64,000 bases of DNA from Massilia sp. KIM (GTDB taxonomy: Bacteria; Pseudomonadota; Gammaproteobacteria; Burkholderiales; Burkholderiaceae_D). The notes beneath the pieces were generated by a model that was given only the letters and a program-made list of their open reading frames with translations, was not told the DNA's origin and ran no database searches. The stretch lies in the NCBI RefSeq assembly GCF_002007115.1, contig NZ_MVAD01000001.1, positions 1,798,001-1,862,000 of the forward strand, given 5' to 3'. The translations under genes and the position numbers were made by a program. Numbering within the stretch: the first letter of the stretch is position 1; every line of letters starts with the position of its first letter. Positions 21,497 to 29,474 of this stretch are shown one piece after another.

Positions 21497-22069
21497 TCAG
21501 GCTTTGACAACAGCAAGCAGGCGCTCGTGGTAAAAATAGAAAGCGAGCACCAGCACCAGCAGTGGCGCATAGGGCCAGGAGCGCGCCGCCAGGCGCCAGT
21601 CGACCGGGGATGGCCAGAACGACAGGAATTGCGGCGCGAGGAAGAACATCAGGGCCAGGTCGAGGGGCTCGAACACCCAGCCGCCGCGGGTGCGCCACCA
21701 GGCCACCGCGAAGGGGACGCACAGCACCAGCAGGGGCGCGAGGGCGGCCGGCGCCGCGTTGTACCAGCGCAGGTTGGCGAAGGTCACCGAACCGAGCTCC
21801 CAGTTGTGGCCCTTGCCCGGTTTCGCGATCCGGCGCGGGATCACGCTCATGCCCACCGGTTCGGCATTGGTCAGCAGCCCGACCGAGAAATGGGCCAGCT
21901 CGTGGCACAAGGTGCCAGCGGCGGTGAACAGGAAGAAGAAGGGATGGGCGCCGGAACCGATCCAGAGCAGGAAGGCGAGCGCCGCCGAGGGCAGCAGGTA
22001 GAGCAGCAGGTCGCCCTGGGCGCAGGCCGCCGCGGGCAGCCAGGCGGCGCACGCGAACGGCGCGCTCAC
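21497..22069 (-). CDS. M50-like membrane metalloprotease family protein
   Basis: A 190-residue integral membrane protein with at least four hydrophobic segments. The zinc-binding motif HELAH (CHELAHFSVG) lies in a membrane helix near residue 57, as in site-2/M50 proteases. A second Asp ligand motif is not obvious, so the enzyme may be divergent or inactive. Start is a GTG, 3 bases after the thymidine kinase stop, so the two form an operon although no functional link is evident. Substrate unknown. Confidence 0.6.
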   Translation of the reverse strand: MSAPFACAAWLPAAACAQGDLLLYLLPSAALAFLLWIGSGAHPFFFLFTAAGTLCHELAHFSVGLLTNAEPVGMSVIPRRIAKPGKGHNWELGSVTFANLRWYNAAPAALAPLLVLCVPFAVAWWRTRGGWVFEPLDLALMFFLAPQFLSFWPSPVDWRLAARSWPYAPLLVLVLAFYFYHERLLAVVKA

Positions 22070-22072
22070 CGC

Positions 22073-22624
22073 TCAGCTCGCGTAGAAGCAGCGGCCGCAG
22101 GCCTGGCGGTAGCTCTCGTTGCCGCCGATGCTGACCTGCTCGCCTTCGCGGATGCGGCGGCCCTCGGCGTCGACGCGCACGTTCATGGTCGCCTTCTTGC
22201 CGCAGGTGCAGATGTTCTTGATTTCCTCGATGTCGTCGGCCAGGGCCAGCAGGTAGGCCGAGCCGGGGAAGGGATCGCCGCGGAAATCGCTGCGCAGGCC
22301 GTAGCAGATCACAGGCACGCCACGCACCTGGGCTAGCTGGTGCAGCTGCTGGACCTGGGCGGTGCTGAGGAACTGGGCTTCGTCGACCAGCACGCAGGCC
22401 ACGCGCGGCGCGCTGTCGAGGAAATTGGTGTTGGCGTCGTAGACGTCGACTTCGCGCTGGGGCCCCAGGCGCGACGTGATCAGGCCGACGCCGTAGCGGT
22501 CGTCGATGGCGGCGGTGTAGAGCTTGACCTGCTGGCCCTGCTCTTCATAGTTGTGCGCCACTTGCAGCAGCGCCGTCGATTTGCCGGCGTTCATCGCCGA
22601 ATACCTGAAATAGAGTTTTGCCAC
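22073..22624 (-). CDS. tdk: Thymidine kinase
   Basis: 183 residues, the usual bacterial type II enzyme length. Walker A-like SAMNAGKST near residue 9, the DEAQF box (VDEAQFLS), and a zinc site formed by CTCGKKA and CGRCF. It phosphorylates thymidine to dTMP in the salvage pathway in the cytoplasm. Preceded on the minus strand by an extended -10 (TGCTATAAT). Followed 3 bases later by the M50-like gene. Confidence 0.95.
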   Translation of the reverse strand: MAKLYFRYSAMNAGKSTALLQVAHNYEEQGQQVKLYTAAIDDRYGVGLITSRLGPQREVDVYDANTNFLDSAPRVACVLVDEAQFLSTAQVQQLHQLAQVRGVPVICYGLRSDFRGDPFPGSAYLLALADDIEEIKNICTCGKKATMNVRVDAEGRRIREGEQVSIGGNESYRQACGRCFYAS

Positions 22625-22660
22625 AGCCCTGCCCTACGACCCGAAGGAAACAAAGATTCG

Positions 22661-22669
22661 ATTATAGCA
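22661..22669 (-). promoter_or_regulatory. Extended -10 promoter of tdk
   Basis: Minus strand reads TGCTATAAT, a consensus extended -10 hexamer, about 37 bases ahead of the tdk ATG. The -35 position falls inside the adjacent GC hairpin and has no consensus, as is normal for extended -10 promoters. Confidence 0.65.
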
Positions 22670-22676
22670 ACCGGGG

Positions 22677-22704
22677 GCGCCCGGCCGCCAGCGCGGCCGG
22701 GCGC
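22677..22704 (-). terminator. Strong GC hairpin after the acylase gene
   Basis: A perfect 12-bp stem (GCGCCCGGCCGC and its complement) with a 4-base CAGC loop, 8 bases past the acylase stop. A TTTT run follows only on the plus strand, so on the minus strand it is a stable hairpin without a U-tract. It may act as a transcript-end protector or a weak terminator. Confidence 0.55.
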
Positions 22705-22712
22705 TTTTCACC

Positions 22713-24947
22713 TCACAGCCCGGGGTGGTAGCGGCGCTCCAGCTGCTTCTCGATGTCTTCCTTGTAGAACAGGACATCCTTGAACTCGCCGCGGCTGTAC
22801 ATCGCGGCCTGGTCGGCAAAATGGGGCGAGCGCGGGTCGCCGCTCTGGCCGCCGGCCAGGATGCTCTTGGCGCGCACCCGCGGACCGAATTCCACGGCCG
22901 CCACGAAGCTGTTGCCGCGGTCGCCATAGATGCGCTTGGTCTTTTGCTTGGCCACCATGCCGAACGAGGCCAGCGAACCCCAGTTGGCCGACGCGAAGGC
23001 CACCGGGTAGCTCGGCTTGGCGTCGTCGTACTGCTGGTCGACCTCGCCGCTGATGCGCTGGAAGCGGTTGATCTCTCCCCAGGGCGTGCGCCAGGTCCCG
23101 AAGTCCCGGCCCAGCTTGTCGAGCGCGCGGCCGAAGGCGGCCAGGCGCTCTTCGGCGTTCAGCTTCTCGGTGATGAAATCGACGGCCGACGTGGCTTGGG
23201 CGCGGGCGCGCGCGCCGTGCTCGGCCACCATTTCCTGGCCCCAGTAGATGGCGAGCGAGGTCGGCACCGAATCGACCGCATAGCGCAGGTCCCAGGCGCG
23301 CAGGGCCGCGACCGGCTCGGCCAGCGCCGCCTTGCGGGCGTCGCCGGCCGGCAGCGCATCGTAATCGCGCAGCAGTTGCGGCAGCAGCGGCTCGAAGGCC
23401 GTCAGGTGGCTGTCGTAGGCGGCCGCGATCAGGCTGTCGATGGTGAAGTCCCGGGCGTCCTTGAGCACGCGCTCGGCGTGGCGTCCGCGCGCGTTCTCGG
23501 GCAGCGACCACATGTAGTCAGGATAGTCCGCGCGCCGTGGGCTGCTGGCGCCGGAACTGCTGAAGGGCCAATTGTTCGTGTTCGAGATATAGCCGCTGGC
23601 CGGATTGAACAGGGTGATGGTTTCCTTGATCTCGTGCAGACCCTTCCAGGCGGTGGCCGGGTTGCTGCCGTCGACCGGGCGGCTCCAGTCGAAGCGCGGA
23701 TCGCGGCGCGGGATGAAGTTGCCGTGGAAGTAGGCGATATTGCCCTGGGCATCCGCGTACACCGTGTTGTTCGAGGAATTGGTGCGCAACTCCATCGCCT
23801 TGTAGAAGGACTGGTAGTCCCTGGCCTTGGTCCGCGTATAGGACTGGGTCAGGGCCTTGAGCGGCTCGTCCATCATCTTCACCGCCACCCACTTGCCGTC
23901 CTGCTCGCGCACCACCGGGCCGTGGTGGCTGAAGTAGGCGGTGACGGTGCGGCTGGCCATGGCGCCCGAGGGCAGCCTGTAGGGCAAGGTGATGGGCGTG
24001 GCACGCACCGGGCGCTCGCCCGCGCCGTATTTCGTGAAGAAGCTGCCGCCCCGTTCGACCACGGTTTCCAGGTATTCGTCGATGACGTCGCCACCGCCCG
24101 AGGTATGCATCCAGCCCAGCTTGTCGTTGAATCCCTGGTAGATGAAGAACTGGCCCCAGGTCACGGCGCCATAGGCGTTCAGACCCTCCTCGCTCACCAT
24201 GTGCACTTCCGGCCGGAAGTAGAAGGAGGTGTGGGGGTTGATCATCAGGAGCGCATGGCCGCCCTTGGTGAGCGCCGGCGCGATGGCGAAACCGTTCGAG
24301 CCGCGCGGCTCGGGGTCGAACCCGGCCTTGGCCCCGGCGTCCAGCGCCGCGAGCTGGGGCCGCTTGCCGTAGAAGGCTTCGAGCTGCTTGAGGTCGATCG
24401 ACTCGATGTCGCCGCCGATGCTGCCCTCGCTGAAGGACAGGGCCATCCAGGGTTCGAAACGGGTGATCAGCCTGGGCTTGACCTCGGGATGGGTATACAG
24501 ATACCAGTTCAGGCCGTCGGCGAAGCTGTTCATCAGCTTCTTCAGCCAGGCCGGGCTGGCGGCGTACTTCGCCTTCAGGGCTTCGGGCTGGATATAAAGC
24601 TTCATGCGCAGATCGCGCCAGATTTCCTTTTCGCCCTCGACCTCGGCCAGGCGGCCCATGGCGTTGATGTAATTGAGTTCGACCCGGTTGAAATCGTCCT
24701 CGGCCTGGGCGTAGATCATGCCGAACACGGCGTCGGCGTCGGTCTTGCCGAACACGTGGGGGATGCCCCACTTGTCGCGCAAGATGGTGACCTGGCGCGC
24801 CGCCTTCTTCCAGCGCGCCACCTCGGCGCCGCTCGCGGCGGGGCGGACCGCAGGCTCGCGCGGCGGGGTCTCGGCCTGGGCCGGTAGTCCGGCGCCAAGG
24901 AAGGCGCAGCCGAGCACGGCGGGCGCGAGGAAGCGGGGTCTGAGCAT
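22713..24947 (-). CDS. Penicillin-acylase-family (Ntn hydrolase) exported amidase
   Basis: 744 residues with signal peptide MLRPRFLAPAVLGCAFLGAG ending AQA, so periplasmic or secreted. The chain has the two-subunit Ntn layout: an alpha part (about 27-215), then the autocatalytic cut before Ser217 in EPRGSNGFAIAP, which becomes the N-terminal nucleophile, and a beta part with HTSFYF..H and the Asn of RTNSSNNTVY. The family includes penicillin G, aculeacin and acyl-homoserine lactone acylases; substrate cannot be assigned. A GGAG site precedes the ATG. It starts 25 bases after the ParB-like gene, so co-transcription is likely. Confidence 0.85.
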   Translation of the reverse strand: MLRPRFLAPAVLGCAFLGAGLPAQAETPPREPAVRPAASGAEVARWKKAARQVTILRDKWGIPHVFGKTDADAVFGMIYAQAEDDFNRVELNYINAMGRLAEVEGEKEIWRDLRMKLYIQPEALKAKYAASPAWLKKLMNSFADGLNWYLYTHPEVKPRLITRFEPWMALSFSEGSIGGDIESIDLKQLEAFYGKRPQLAALDAGAKAGFDPEPRGSNGFAIAPALTKGGHALLMINPHTSFYFRPEVHMVSEEGLNAYGAVTWGQFFIYQGFNDKLGWMHTSGGGDVIDEYLETVVERGGSFFTKYGAGERPVRATPITLPYRLPSGAMASRTVTAYFSHHGPVVREQDGKWVAVKMMDEPLKALTQSYTRTKARDYQSFYKAMELRTNSSNNTVYADAQGNIAYFHGNFIPRRDPRFDWSRPVDGSNPATAWKGLHEIKETITLFNPASGYISNTNNWPFSSSGASSPRRADYPDYMWSLPENARGRHAERVLKDARDFTIDSLIAAAYDSHLTAFEPLLPQLLRDYDALPAGDARKAALAEPVAALRAWDLRYAVDSVPTSLAIYWGQEMVAEHGARARAQATSAVDFITEKLNAEERLAAFGRALDKLGRDFGTWRTPWGEINRFQRISGEVDQQYDDAKPSYPVAFASANWGSLASFGMVAKQKTKRIYGDRGNSFVAAVEFGPRVRAKSILAGGQSGDPRSPHFADQAAMYSRGEFKDVLFYKEDIEKQLERRYHPGL

Positions 24948-24972
24948 GCGGGGGTCTCCTGGTGGGATGGGG

Positions 24973-25767
24973 TCAGGCGTCCTGGGCGCCGCTCGCGGCC
25001 AGGCGCTGCTTCAGCACTTCGTTTTCGGTGAGCAAGCTCGCCACCCGGTCCTTGAGCGCGGCCACCTGGGCCCGCAGGGCCGTGACTTCGTCGACACCCT
25101 CCTCCGGCGGCGGCGCTTCCTTGCGCGGGCGGCTGGCCATCTTCTGCTCGCGCACCTGGCGCGCGGCCTGCTGCAATTCCTTGCGCCCGCCCGCCACCGC
25201 GGCGATCTGCACGGATTCGGGCAGCTGGGCGACGTTGGCGGCGGCGTTGATCGAGATCGTGCCCTGGCGCACCGCTTCGCGCAGTTGGGGCGTGGCGGTC
25301 TTCTGGATGCGTTCGATCTGGCTGATGGTGTTGCTCGACACGCGGGCCGCGCGTGCGACCTCTTCGCGCGTGTTCCAGGGCGGAGAGCCGTCGTCGGCCG
25401 GGGCGTTCTTGTCGCCCTCCTCCACCGCCGGCGCGTCGGTCTTGCGGGCGGCCACGATCTCCTTCTTGCGCAGCGCCAGAACGCCGCGCTGGAAATCGGA
25501 CACGCTGCGGCGCGCCAGGTGGTTGTCGATCATCCACAGCATGACGTCCTCCAGCGACTTGAAGCTCTGGTTCTGGACGGTGCGGAATTCGATGCCGTGC
25601 TTGCGGCAGATCTCGTAGCGGTTATGGCCGTCGATCAGGACGTCGCCCCACAGCACCAGGGCGTCACGGCAGCCCTCGGCCAGCAGGCTGCGTTCCAGGG
25701 CGGCGTATTCGATGTCGGTCAGGGGGTCGACGAAGGATCGCAGTTCGTCGTTGATCGTGATGTTCAA
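24973..25767 (-). CDS. ParB/Srx-domain DNA-binding-like protein
   Basis: 264 residues from a TTG start with GAGG about 7 bases upstream (an in-frame ATG at 25866 would add 33 poorly conserved residues). The N-terminal ParB nuclease/CTPase-fold motif is clear: VDPLTDIEYAALERSLL, then LVLWGDVLIDGHNRYEIC (the GHNR nucleotide-binding box). A helix-turn-helix follows (REEVARAARVSSNTISQI) and a C-terminal coiled coil. It resembles plasmid/phage ParB-like and StbN-type regulators rather than the chromosomal ParB partner of ParA; no parA or parS is visible. Probably a transcription regulator or orphan ParB. Confidence 0.75.
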   Translation of the reverse strand: MNITINDELRSFVDPLTDIEYAALERSLLAEGCRDALVLWGDVLIDGHNRYEICRKHGIEFRTVQNQSFKSLEDVMLWMIDNHLARRSVSDFQRGVLALRKKEIVAARKTDAPAVEEGDKNAPADDGSPPWNTREEVARAARVSSNTISQIERIQKTATPQLREAVRQGTISINAAANVAQLPESVQIAAVAGGRKELQQAARQVREQKMASRPRKEAPPPEEGVDEVTALRAQVAALKDRVASLLTENEVLKQRLAASGAQDA

Positions 25768-25921
25768 ATGGGGTCCTCGTGCTTCGGTGGTGCTCCCAGG
25801 CACCGCCGTGCATGCTACACCATCCTTGCTTCCCTTCCAAAGTTTCGGCAGAGCTTGTCCATACATCCCCGCTTTGCGAAGACCGAAAGCTTGTCAAAAC
25901 GACCCGACCGAAGATTGCCTG

Positions 25922-25930
25922 TGCTAGAAT
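25922..25930 (+). promoter_or_regulatory. tRNA-Leu promoter, extended -10 with GC-rich discriminator
   Basis: TGC then TAGAAT, followed directly by a GC-rich stretch before the tRNA. GC discriminators are typical of stable-RNA promoters under stringent control. No consensus -35 at the right distance. Confidence 0.6.
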
Positions 25931-25940
25931 GCGGCCCGCC

Positions 25941-26027
25941 GCCCGGATGGTGAAACTGGTAGACACCGGGGACTTAAAATCCCCTGCCAGAAATGGCGTG
26001 CCGGTTCGATTCCGGCTCCGGGCACCA
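25941..26027 (+). tRNA. tRNA-Leu (anticodon UAA)
   Basis: An 87-base cloverleaf with encoded CCA. Acceptor GCCCGGA pairs with TCCGGGC, the anticodon stem GGGGA/TCCCC holds a loop with TAA, and a long variable arm (GCCAGAAATGGC) marks a class II tRNA. The T arm GCCGGTTCGATTCCGGC is canonical. Leu-UAA reads UUA and UUG codons, which are rare in this GC-rich genome. Confidence 0.97.
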
Positions 26028-26090
26028 CCTCATGCTAATGCTGACAAGTCTCAGCATCATCTGTCTACATTGTTCGCTATATCCCAGTAG

Positions 26091-26108
26091 TTTGTATTCC
26101 TATACAAA
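26091..26108. repeat. Palindrome TTTGTAT-N4-ATACAAA
   Basis: Perfect 7-bp arms around TCCT in an AT-rich patch, the size of a dimeric regulator operator. No gene start lies close on either strand, so its role is unknown. Confidence 0.5.
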
Positions 26109-26261
26109 TTGACTTGGGAACCGGTCACTACCGGCAACACTACCGCAGCTTTGCGCTCCCTAAGGCCTGCCATCAGCGTTTTTTGCCCCGCTCGCCCTAT
26201 CTGCGCCGCTTGACGCCTTATCTCCTTGAAACAGCGCCTCTGCCCCTTAAGCACGCCGGGC

Positions 26262-26298
26262 AAAAAAAGGCCGCTGCCAGTCGAAGCCGACAGCGGCT
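26262..26298 (-). terminator. Orphan minus-strand intrinsic terminator
   Basis: Stem GCCGCTG/CAGCGGC with a 14-base loop, then seven T residues on the minus strand (26268-26262). No established minus-strand gene lies upstream of it, implying a short unrecognised transcript (see 26305-26442). Confidence 0.75.
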
Positions 26299-26304
26299 GA
26301 ATCC

Positions 26305-26442
26305 TCAGCCATGCTGAGATGGAGACACAAAGAGAACCGACCACTCGCGCCGGTACGTTTCCAACATGGGGCTGGGGAAGCACTGCACAAGGGCAGAATC
26401 TGGTAATCCATGCCCCGTCAGCATGTAAGTCTCGTCGGACAT
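26305..26442 (-). CDS. Candidate small protein, 45 residues
   Basis: An ATG frame opening MSDETYMLTGHG and ending SPSQHG, whose stop is 6 bases before the orphan terminator stem. That placement argues for a real transcript end. Against it: no clear ribosome site, third-position GC about two thirds versus the much higher values of neighbouring genes, and no recognised domain. It could equally be a noncoding RNA covering the same span. An FNR-type box lies about 60 bases upstream in the reading direction. Confidence 0.35.
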   Translation of the reverse strand: MSDETYMLTGHGLPDSALVQCFPSPMLETYRREWSVLFVSPSQHG

Positions 26443-26482
26443 TGCATGGGAAATTCTCGCGACTTTTCCCCTCCATCTCAGC
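26313..26482. repeat. Long-range 12-bp inverted repeat
   Basis: GCTGAGATGGAG at 26313-26324 and its exact complement at 26471-26482, about 146 bases apart. In a minus-strand transcript these would pair and close a large stem, the 3' arm lying just before the terminator. Supports a structured RNA. Confidence 0.55.
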
Positions 26483-26499
26483 AAATATCCGCATGCTCT

Positions 26500-26513
26500 T
26501 TGATCTAAATCAA
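26500..26513. promoter_or_regulatory. FNR/Anr-type binding box
   Basis: TTGATCTAAATCAA, a perfect match to the TTGAT-N4-ATCAA FNR consensus. It lies 129 bases upstream of the universal stress protein ATG. The spacing leaves room for an activated promoter; -10-like TAAATT at 26545-26550 is a candidate but the exact start is unclear. Implies oxygen-limited expression of the stress protein and PHA synthase genes. Confidence 0.72.
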
Positions 26514-26641
26514 ACGGTCTCCTGACACAGATCAGACAAAGGAATAAATTAAGAGTAAGGGCGATCCAAGCAAGATCGGGTCCCCGCCGGCTTCCTCGAC
26601 CGGCCCCGCCGGTCCGCTCACTGACACGAAAGGGAACGACC

Positions 26642-27490
26642 ATGTACAAGACCATCGTGGTGCACGTCGACGGCAGCGAAGAGCAGGAGGCCCGGCTGCG
26701 CGCCGCCGCGCGCCTGGCGGCGGACTTCGGAGCCCACCTCGTCGGCAGCGCCTCCACCGGCATTTCCTGGATCGACTACGCGCTGCTGACCGGCTCGATG
26801 GGAGCGCCGATGATGCCGGAATCCGATTTCAACGGCGTGCGCGAAACCGTGCAGGAGCGCCTGCGCCAGTTCGAGGCCGCGCTCGAACGCCTGGGGGTGG
26901 AGTCGCGCGAGACCCGCATGATCGAGGACGACGTGCGCTACGCCCTGCTGCTCGAAAGCCGCTACGCCGACCTGGTCGTGGTCAGCCGCGACGCCGAATC
27001 GGTGCCCGTGCCCGGCCTGCCGGCCCGGGTGCGCGGCCTGCCCGAATACGTCGCCCTGCACGGCGCCCGTCCGGTGCTGGTGATCCCGCCCGCCTGGCCC
27101 GACCAGCCCTTCACCCGCAACGCCGTGGTCGGCTGGGACGGCAGCGTGCAGGCGATCCGCGCGCTGACCGGCGCCCTGCCCCTGCTGGCCCAGGCCGCCT
27201 CGGTCAAGCTGGTGCTGGTCAATCCCGACACCATGGCCGACCTGCATGGCGAAGAACCGGGCGCCGACATGGCCCTGCACCTGGCCCGCCACGGCCTGAA
27301 GGTCGAGGTGGTGCTGGAGCGCACCCGCGAGAGCACCGGCGACGCCCTGCTGCGCCTGGCCCGCGAGCACGACGCCTGCCTCATGGTCACCGGGGCTTTC
27401 GGCCACAGCCGCTACCGCGAGCTGGTGCTGGGCGGCGTCACCCGCGCCCTGCTGGCGCGCTGTCCCGTCCCGCTCCTGACCGCGCACTGA
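26642..27490 (+). CDS. Universal stress protein, tandem UspA domains
   Basis: 282 residues with two Usp folds. The first starts MYKTIVVHVDGSEEQ; the second starts about 155 (NAVVGWDGSVQAIRALTGALPLL) and ends with the ATP-loop motif TGAFGHSRYRELVLGGVTRALLA (read as G-2x-G-9x-G-S/T-like). Cytoplasmic. Such tandem proteins often appear in low-oxygen or stationary-phase regulons. The gene is one base ahead of a PHA synthase start, so they form an operon, with an FNR-type box upstream. Confidence 0.88.
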   Translation: MYKTIVVHVDGSEEQEARLRAAARLAADFGAHLVGSASTGISWIDYALLTGSMGAPMMPESDFNGVRETVQERLRQFEAALERLGVESRETRMIEDDVRYALLLESRYADLVVVSRDAESVPVPGLPARVRGLPEYVALHGARPVLVIPPAWPDQPFTRNAVVGWDGSVQAIRALTGALPLLAQAASVKLVLVNPDTMADLHGEEPGADMALHLARHGLKVEVVLERTRESTGDALLRLAREHDACLMVTGAFGHSRYRELVLGGVTRALLARCPVPLLTAH

Positions 27491-27491
27491 C

Positions 27492-29261
27492 ATGGCGCCC
27501 GACACCCGTCTCGACACGGCCGCCGCGCCCAAGCTGGAAGGCAGTTCCTGGCAGGGCGTGCGGCCGCGCTACCCCGAGGCCGAGGTCGGGCACGCCTGGG
27601 CCGACCTGGCGCTGTCAGCCTGGCTCGGTCGCCTCACCGGCAATATCTCGCCGGCGGCGCTGGGCGCCGCCTGGTTCGACTGGGCTTGCCACCTGATGCT
27701 CTCGCCCGACAAGCAGGCCGAACTGCTGACCCAGGGGCTGTCGAACGTCCAGCGCTGGCTGGTCTATGCGAGCGGCTCGAACCCCGACCTGGTGCGGCCG
27801 CTGGCCCAGGACAAGCGCTTTTCCGAGCCGCCCTGGCAGCAATGGCCCTGGCACCAGCTGAGCCAGGGCTTCCTGCTCAACCAGCAGTGGTGGCACCGGG
27901 CCACCGCCGGGGTGCGCGGGATGTCGCCCCACCACGCCGACGTGGTCACCTTCGTCGCCCGCCAGTTGCTCGACTGCGTGGCGCCTTCGAATTTCGTCAG
28001 CACCAATCCCGTGGTCCTGCACGCCTGCTTCGAGAGCGGCGGCATGAACCTGCTCAACGGCTTCCTGCGCGCAGCGCGCGACACGCGCGAGGCCCTGTCC
28101 GGCCAGCGCCGTCCTCCCACCTACCGGCCCGGGCGCGAAGTCGCGGTCACGCCGGGCAAGGTGGTCATGTCGAACGGCCTGATCGAACTGCTGCGCTACG
28201 ACCCCGTCACGCCCACCGTGCACGCGGTCCCGCTCCTGATCGTGCCGGCCTGGATCATGAAGTACTACATCCTCGACCTCTCGCCCCACAATTCGCTGGT
28301 GCGCTACCTGGTCGAGCACGGGCATACCGTCTACATGGTGTCCTGGAAGAATCCCCAGGCCGGCGACCGGGAACTTTCCATGGAGGACTACCGGCGCCTG
28401 GGCGTGATGGCCGCCATCGACGCCGTGAGCGAGCAGACCGGGGCCGAGCACATCAATGCAGCCGGCTATTGCCTCGGCGGCACCCTGCTCGCGATCGCCG
28501 CCGCGGCGATGGCGCGCGACCACGACCGGCGCCTGTCCAGCATGACCCTGCTGGCGGCCCAGGTCGACTTCACCGAACCGGGCGAGCTCTCGCTCTTCAT
28601 CGACGACAGCCAGGTCGCCTTCCTCGAGGCCAGCATGTGGCAGCAGGGCTACCTCGACACCCGCCAGATGGCCGGCGCCTTCCAGTTGCTGCGCTCGAAC
28701 GACCTGATCTGGTCGCGCCGCCTGCGCCACTACCTGCTCGACCTGCCGGACCGCGAGAACGACCTGATGTCCTGGAACGCCGACGCCACCCGCATGCCCT
28801 ACCGCATGCATTCCGAGTACCTGCACAAGCTATTCCTGCGCAACAGCCTGGCCAGCGCGCGCTACCTGGTCGGCGGCCGGCCGGTGGCCCTGACCGACAT
28901 CTCGGCCCCCATCTTCGCGGTGGGCACCCTGACCGACCACGTGGCGCCCTGGCGCTCGGTCTACAAGATCATTCCGTTGAGCGACACCGAGGTCACCTTC
29001 GCCCTCACCTCCGGCGGCCACAATGCGGGCGTGGTCTCGCCGCCCGGCACCGAACACCGCAGCTACCAGATGAGCGTGCACGCCCACGCCGACCCCTATA
29101 TCGATCCGGGGCGCTGGCAGGCGGACACCGAGCAGGTCGAAGGCAGCTGGTGGCCGGCCTGGGAAGCCTGGCTGGCGCGCCATGCCGGCGGGCAGGTGGA
29201 CCCGCCGCCGCCCATGCCGGACGCGCCGCCCGCGCCCGGCCGCTACGTCCTCCAGCCCTAG
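27492..29261 (+). CDS. phaC: Class I poly(R)-hydroxyalkanoate synthase
   Basis: A 589-residue alpha/beta-hydrolase-fold polymerase. The lipase-like box has Cys327 in GYCLGGT, with Asp482 (LTDHVAPW) and His510 (GGHNAG) completing the triad; Trp after the Asp is the conserved class I residue. It polymerises (R)-3-hydroxyacyl-CoA into storage granules. The N-terminal about 100 residues match the PhaC N domain. No phaA, phaB or phasin is adjacent; instead it is coupled to a universal stress protein, so this is probably a second, stress- or oxygen-responsive synthase. Confidence 0.92.
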   Translation: MAPDTRLDTAAAPKLEGSSWQGVRPRYPEAEVGHAWADLALSAWLGRLTGNISPAALGAAWFDWACHLMLSPDKQAELLTQGLSNVQRWLVYASGSNPDLVRPLAQDKRFSEPPWQQWPWHQLSQGFLLNQQWWHRATAGVRGMSPHHADVVTFVARQLLDCVAPSNFVSTNPVVLHACFESGGMNLLNGFLRAARDTREALSGQRRPPTYRPGREVAVTPGKVVMSNGLIELLRYDPVTPTVHAVPLLIVPAWIMKYYILDLSPHNSLVRYLVEHGHTVYMVSWKNPQAGDRELSMEDYRRLGVMAAIDAVSEQTGAEHINAAGYCLGGTLLAIAAAAMARDHDRRLSSMTLLAAQVDFTEPGELSLFIDDSQVAFLEASMWQQGYLDTRQMAGAFQLLRSNDLIWSRRLRHYLLDLPDRENDLMSWNADATRMPYRMHSEYLHKLFLRNSLASARYLVGGRPVALTDISAPIFAVGTLTDHVAPWRSVYKIIPLSDTEVTFALTSGGHNAGVVSPPGTEHRSYQMSVHAHADPYIDPGRWQADTEQVEGSWWPAWEAWLARHAGGQVDPPPPMPDAPPAPGRYVLQP

Positions 29262-29474
29262 CGCACCCGCGCCCCGAAGGCGCCGCCGGCCGCCTCCACC
29301 AGGGCGGGCCGCTCTTCCTTATTCCATAGAAAAGTTGCCGTATCCAACCGTGCATACCTCACGGGCACGGCTGACTTAGAATCATTTTGATAAGGTTTTC
29401 CAGCCTCTCGCCCTCGCGGCGCCTCCCTGCCGACCGTCGCGAGATTCCACCACCTTTGCCAAGGATTCGGGAGC

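Larger units (their letters stand above)
26028..26641. other. 614-base intergenic region rich in inverted repeats
   Basis: Lower GC than the flanks. It holds a 7-bp hairpin at 26038-26057 just after the tRNA, a palindrome at 26091-26108, a minus-strand terminator at 26262-26298, a possible 45-codon minus-strand gene, a 12-bp long-range inverted repeat and an FNR-type box at 26500-26513. No integrase or phage remnant is recognisable despite the tRNA neighbour. Confidence 0.7.

Noticed and set aside
26057..26494. 145-codon minus-strand frame after the tRNA
   Set aside because: It reads through the terminator hairpin, has no ribosome site and shows no codon bias; only the shorter 26305-26442 frame, in another phase, has contextual support.
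25941..26641. Integrated element at the tRNA-Leu gene
   Set aside because: No integrase, no duplicated tRNA end and no phage gene was seen in the following sequence.
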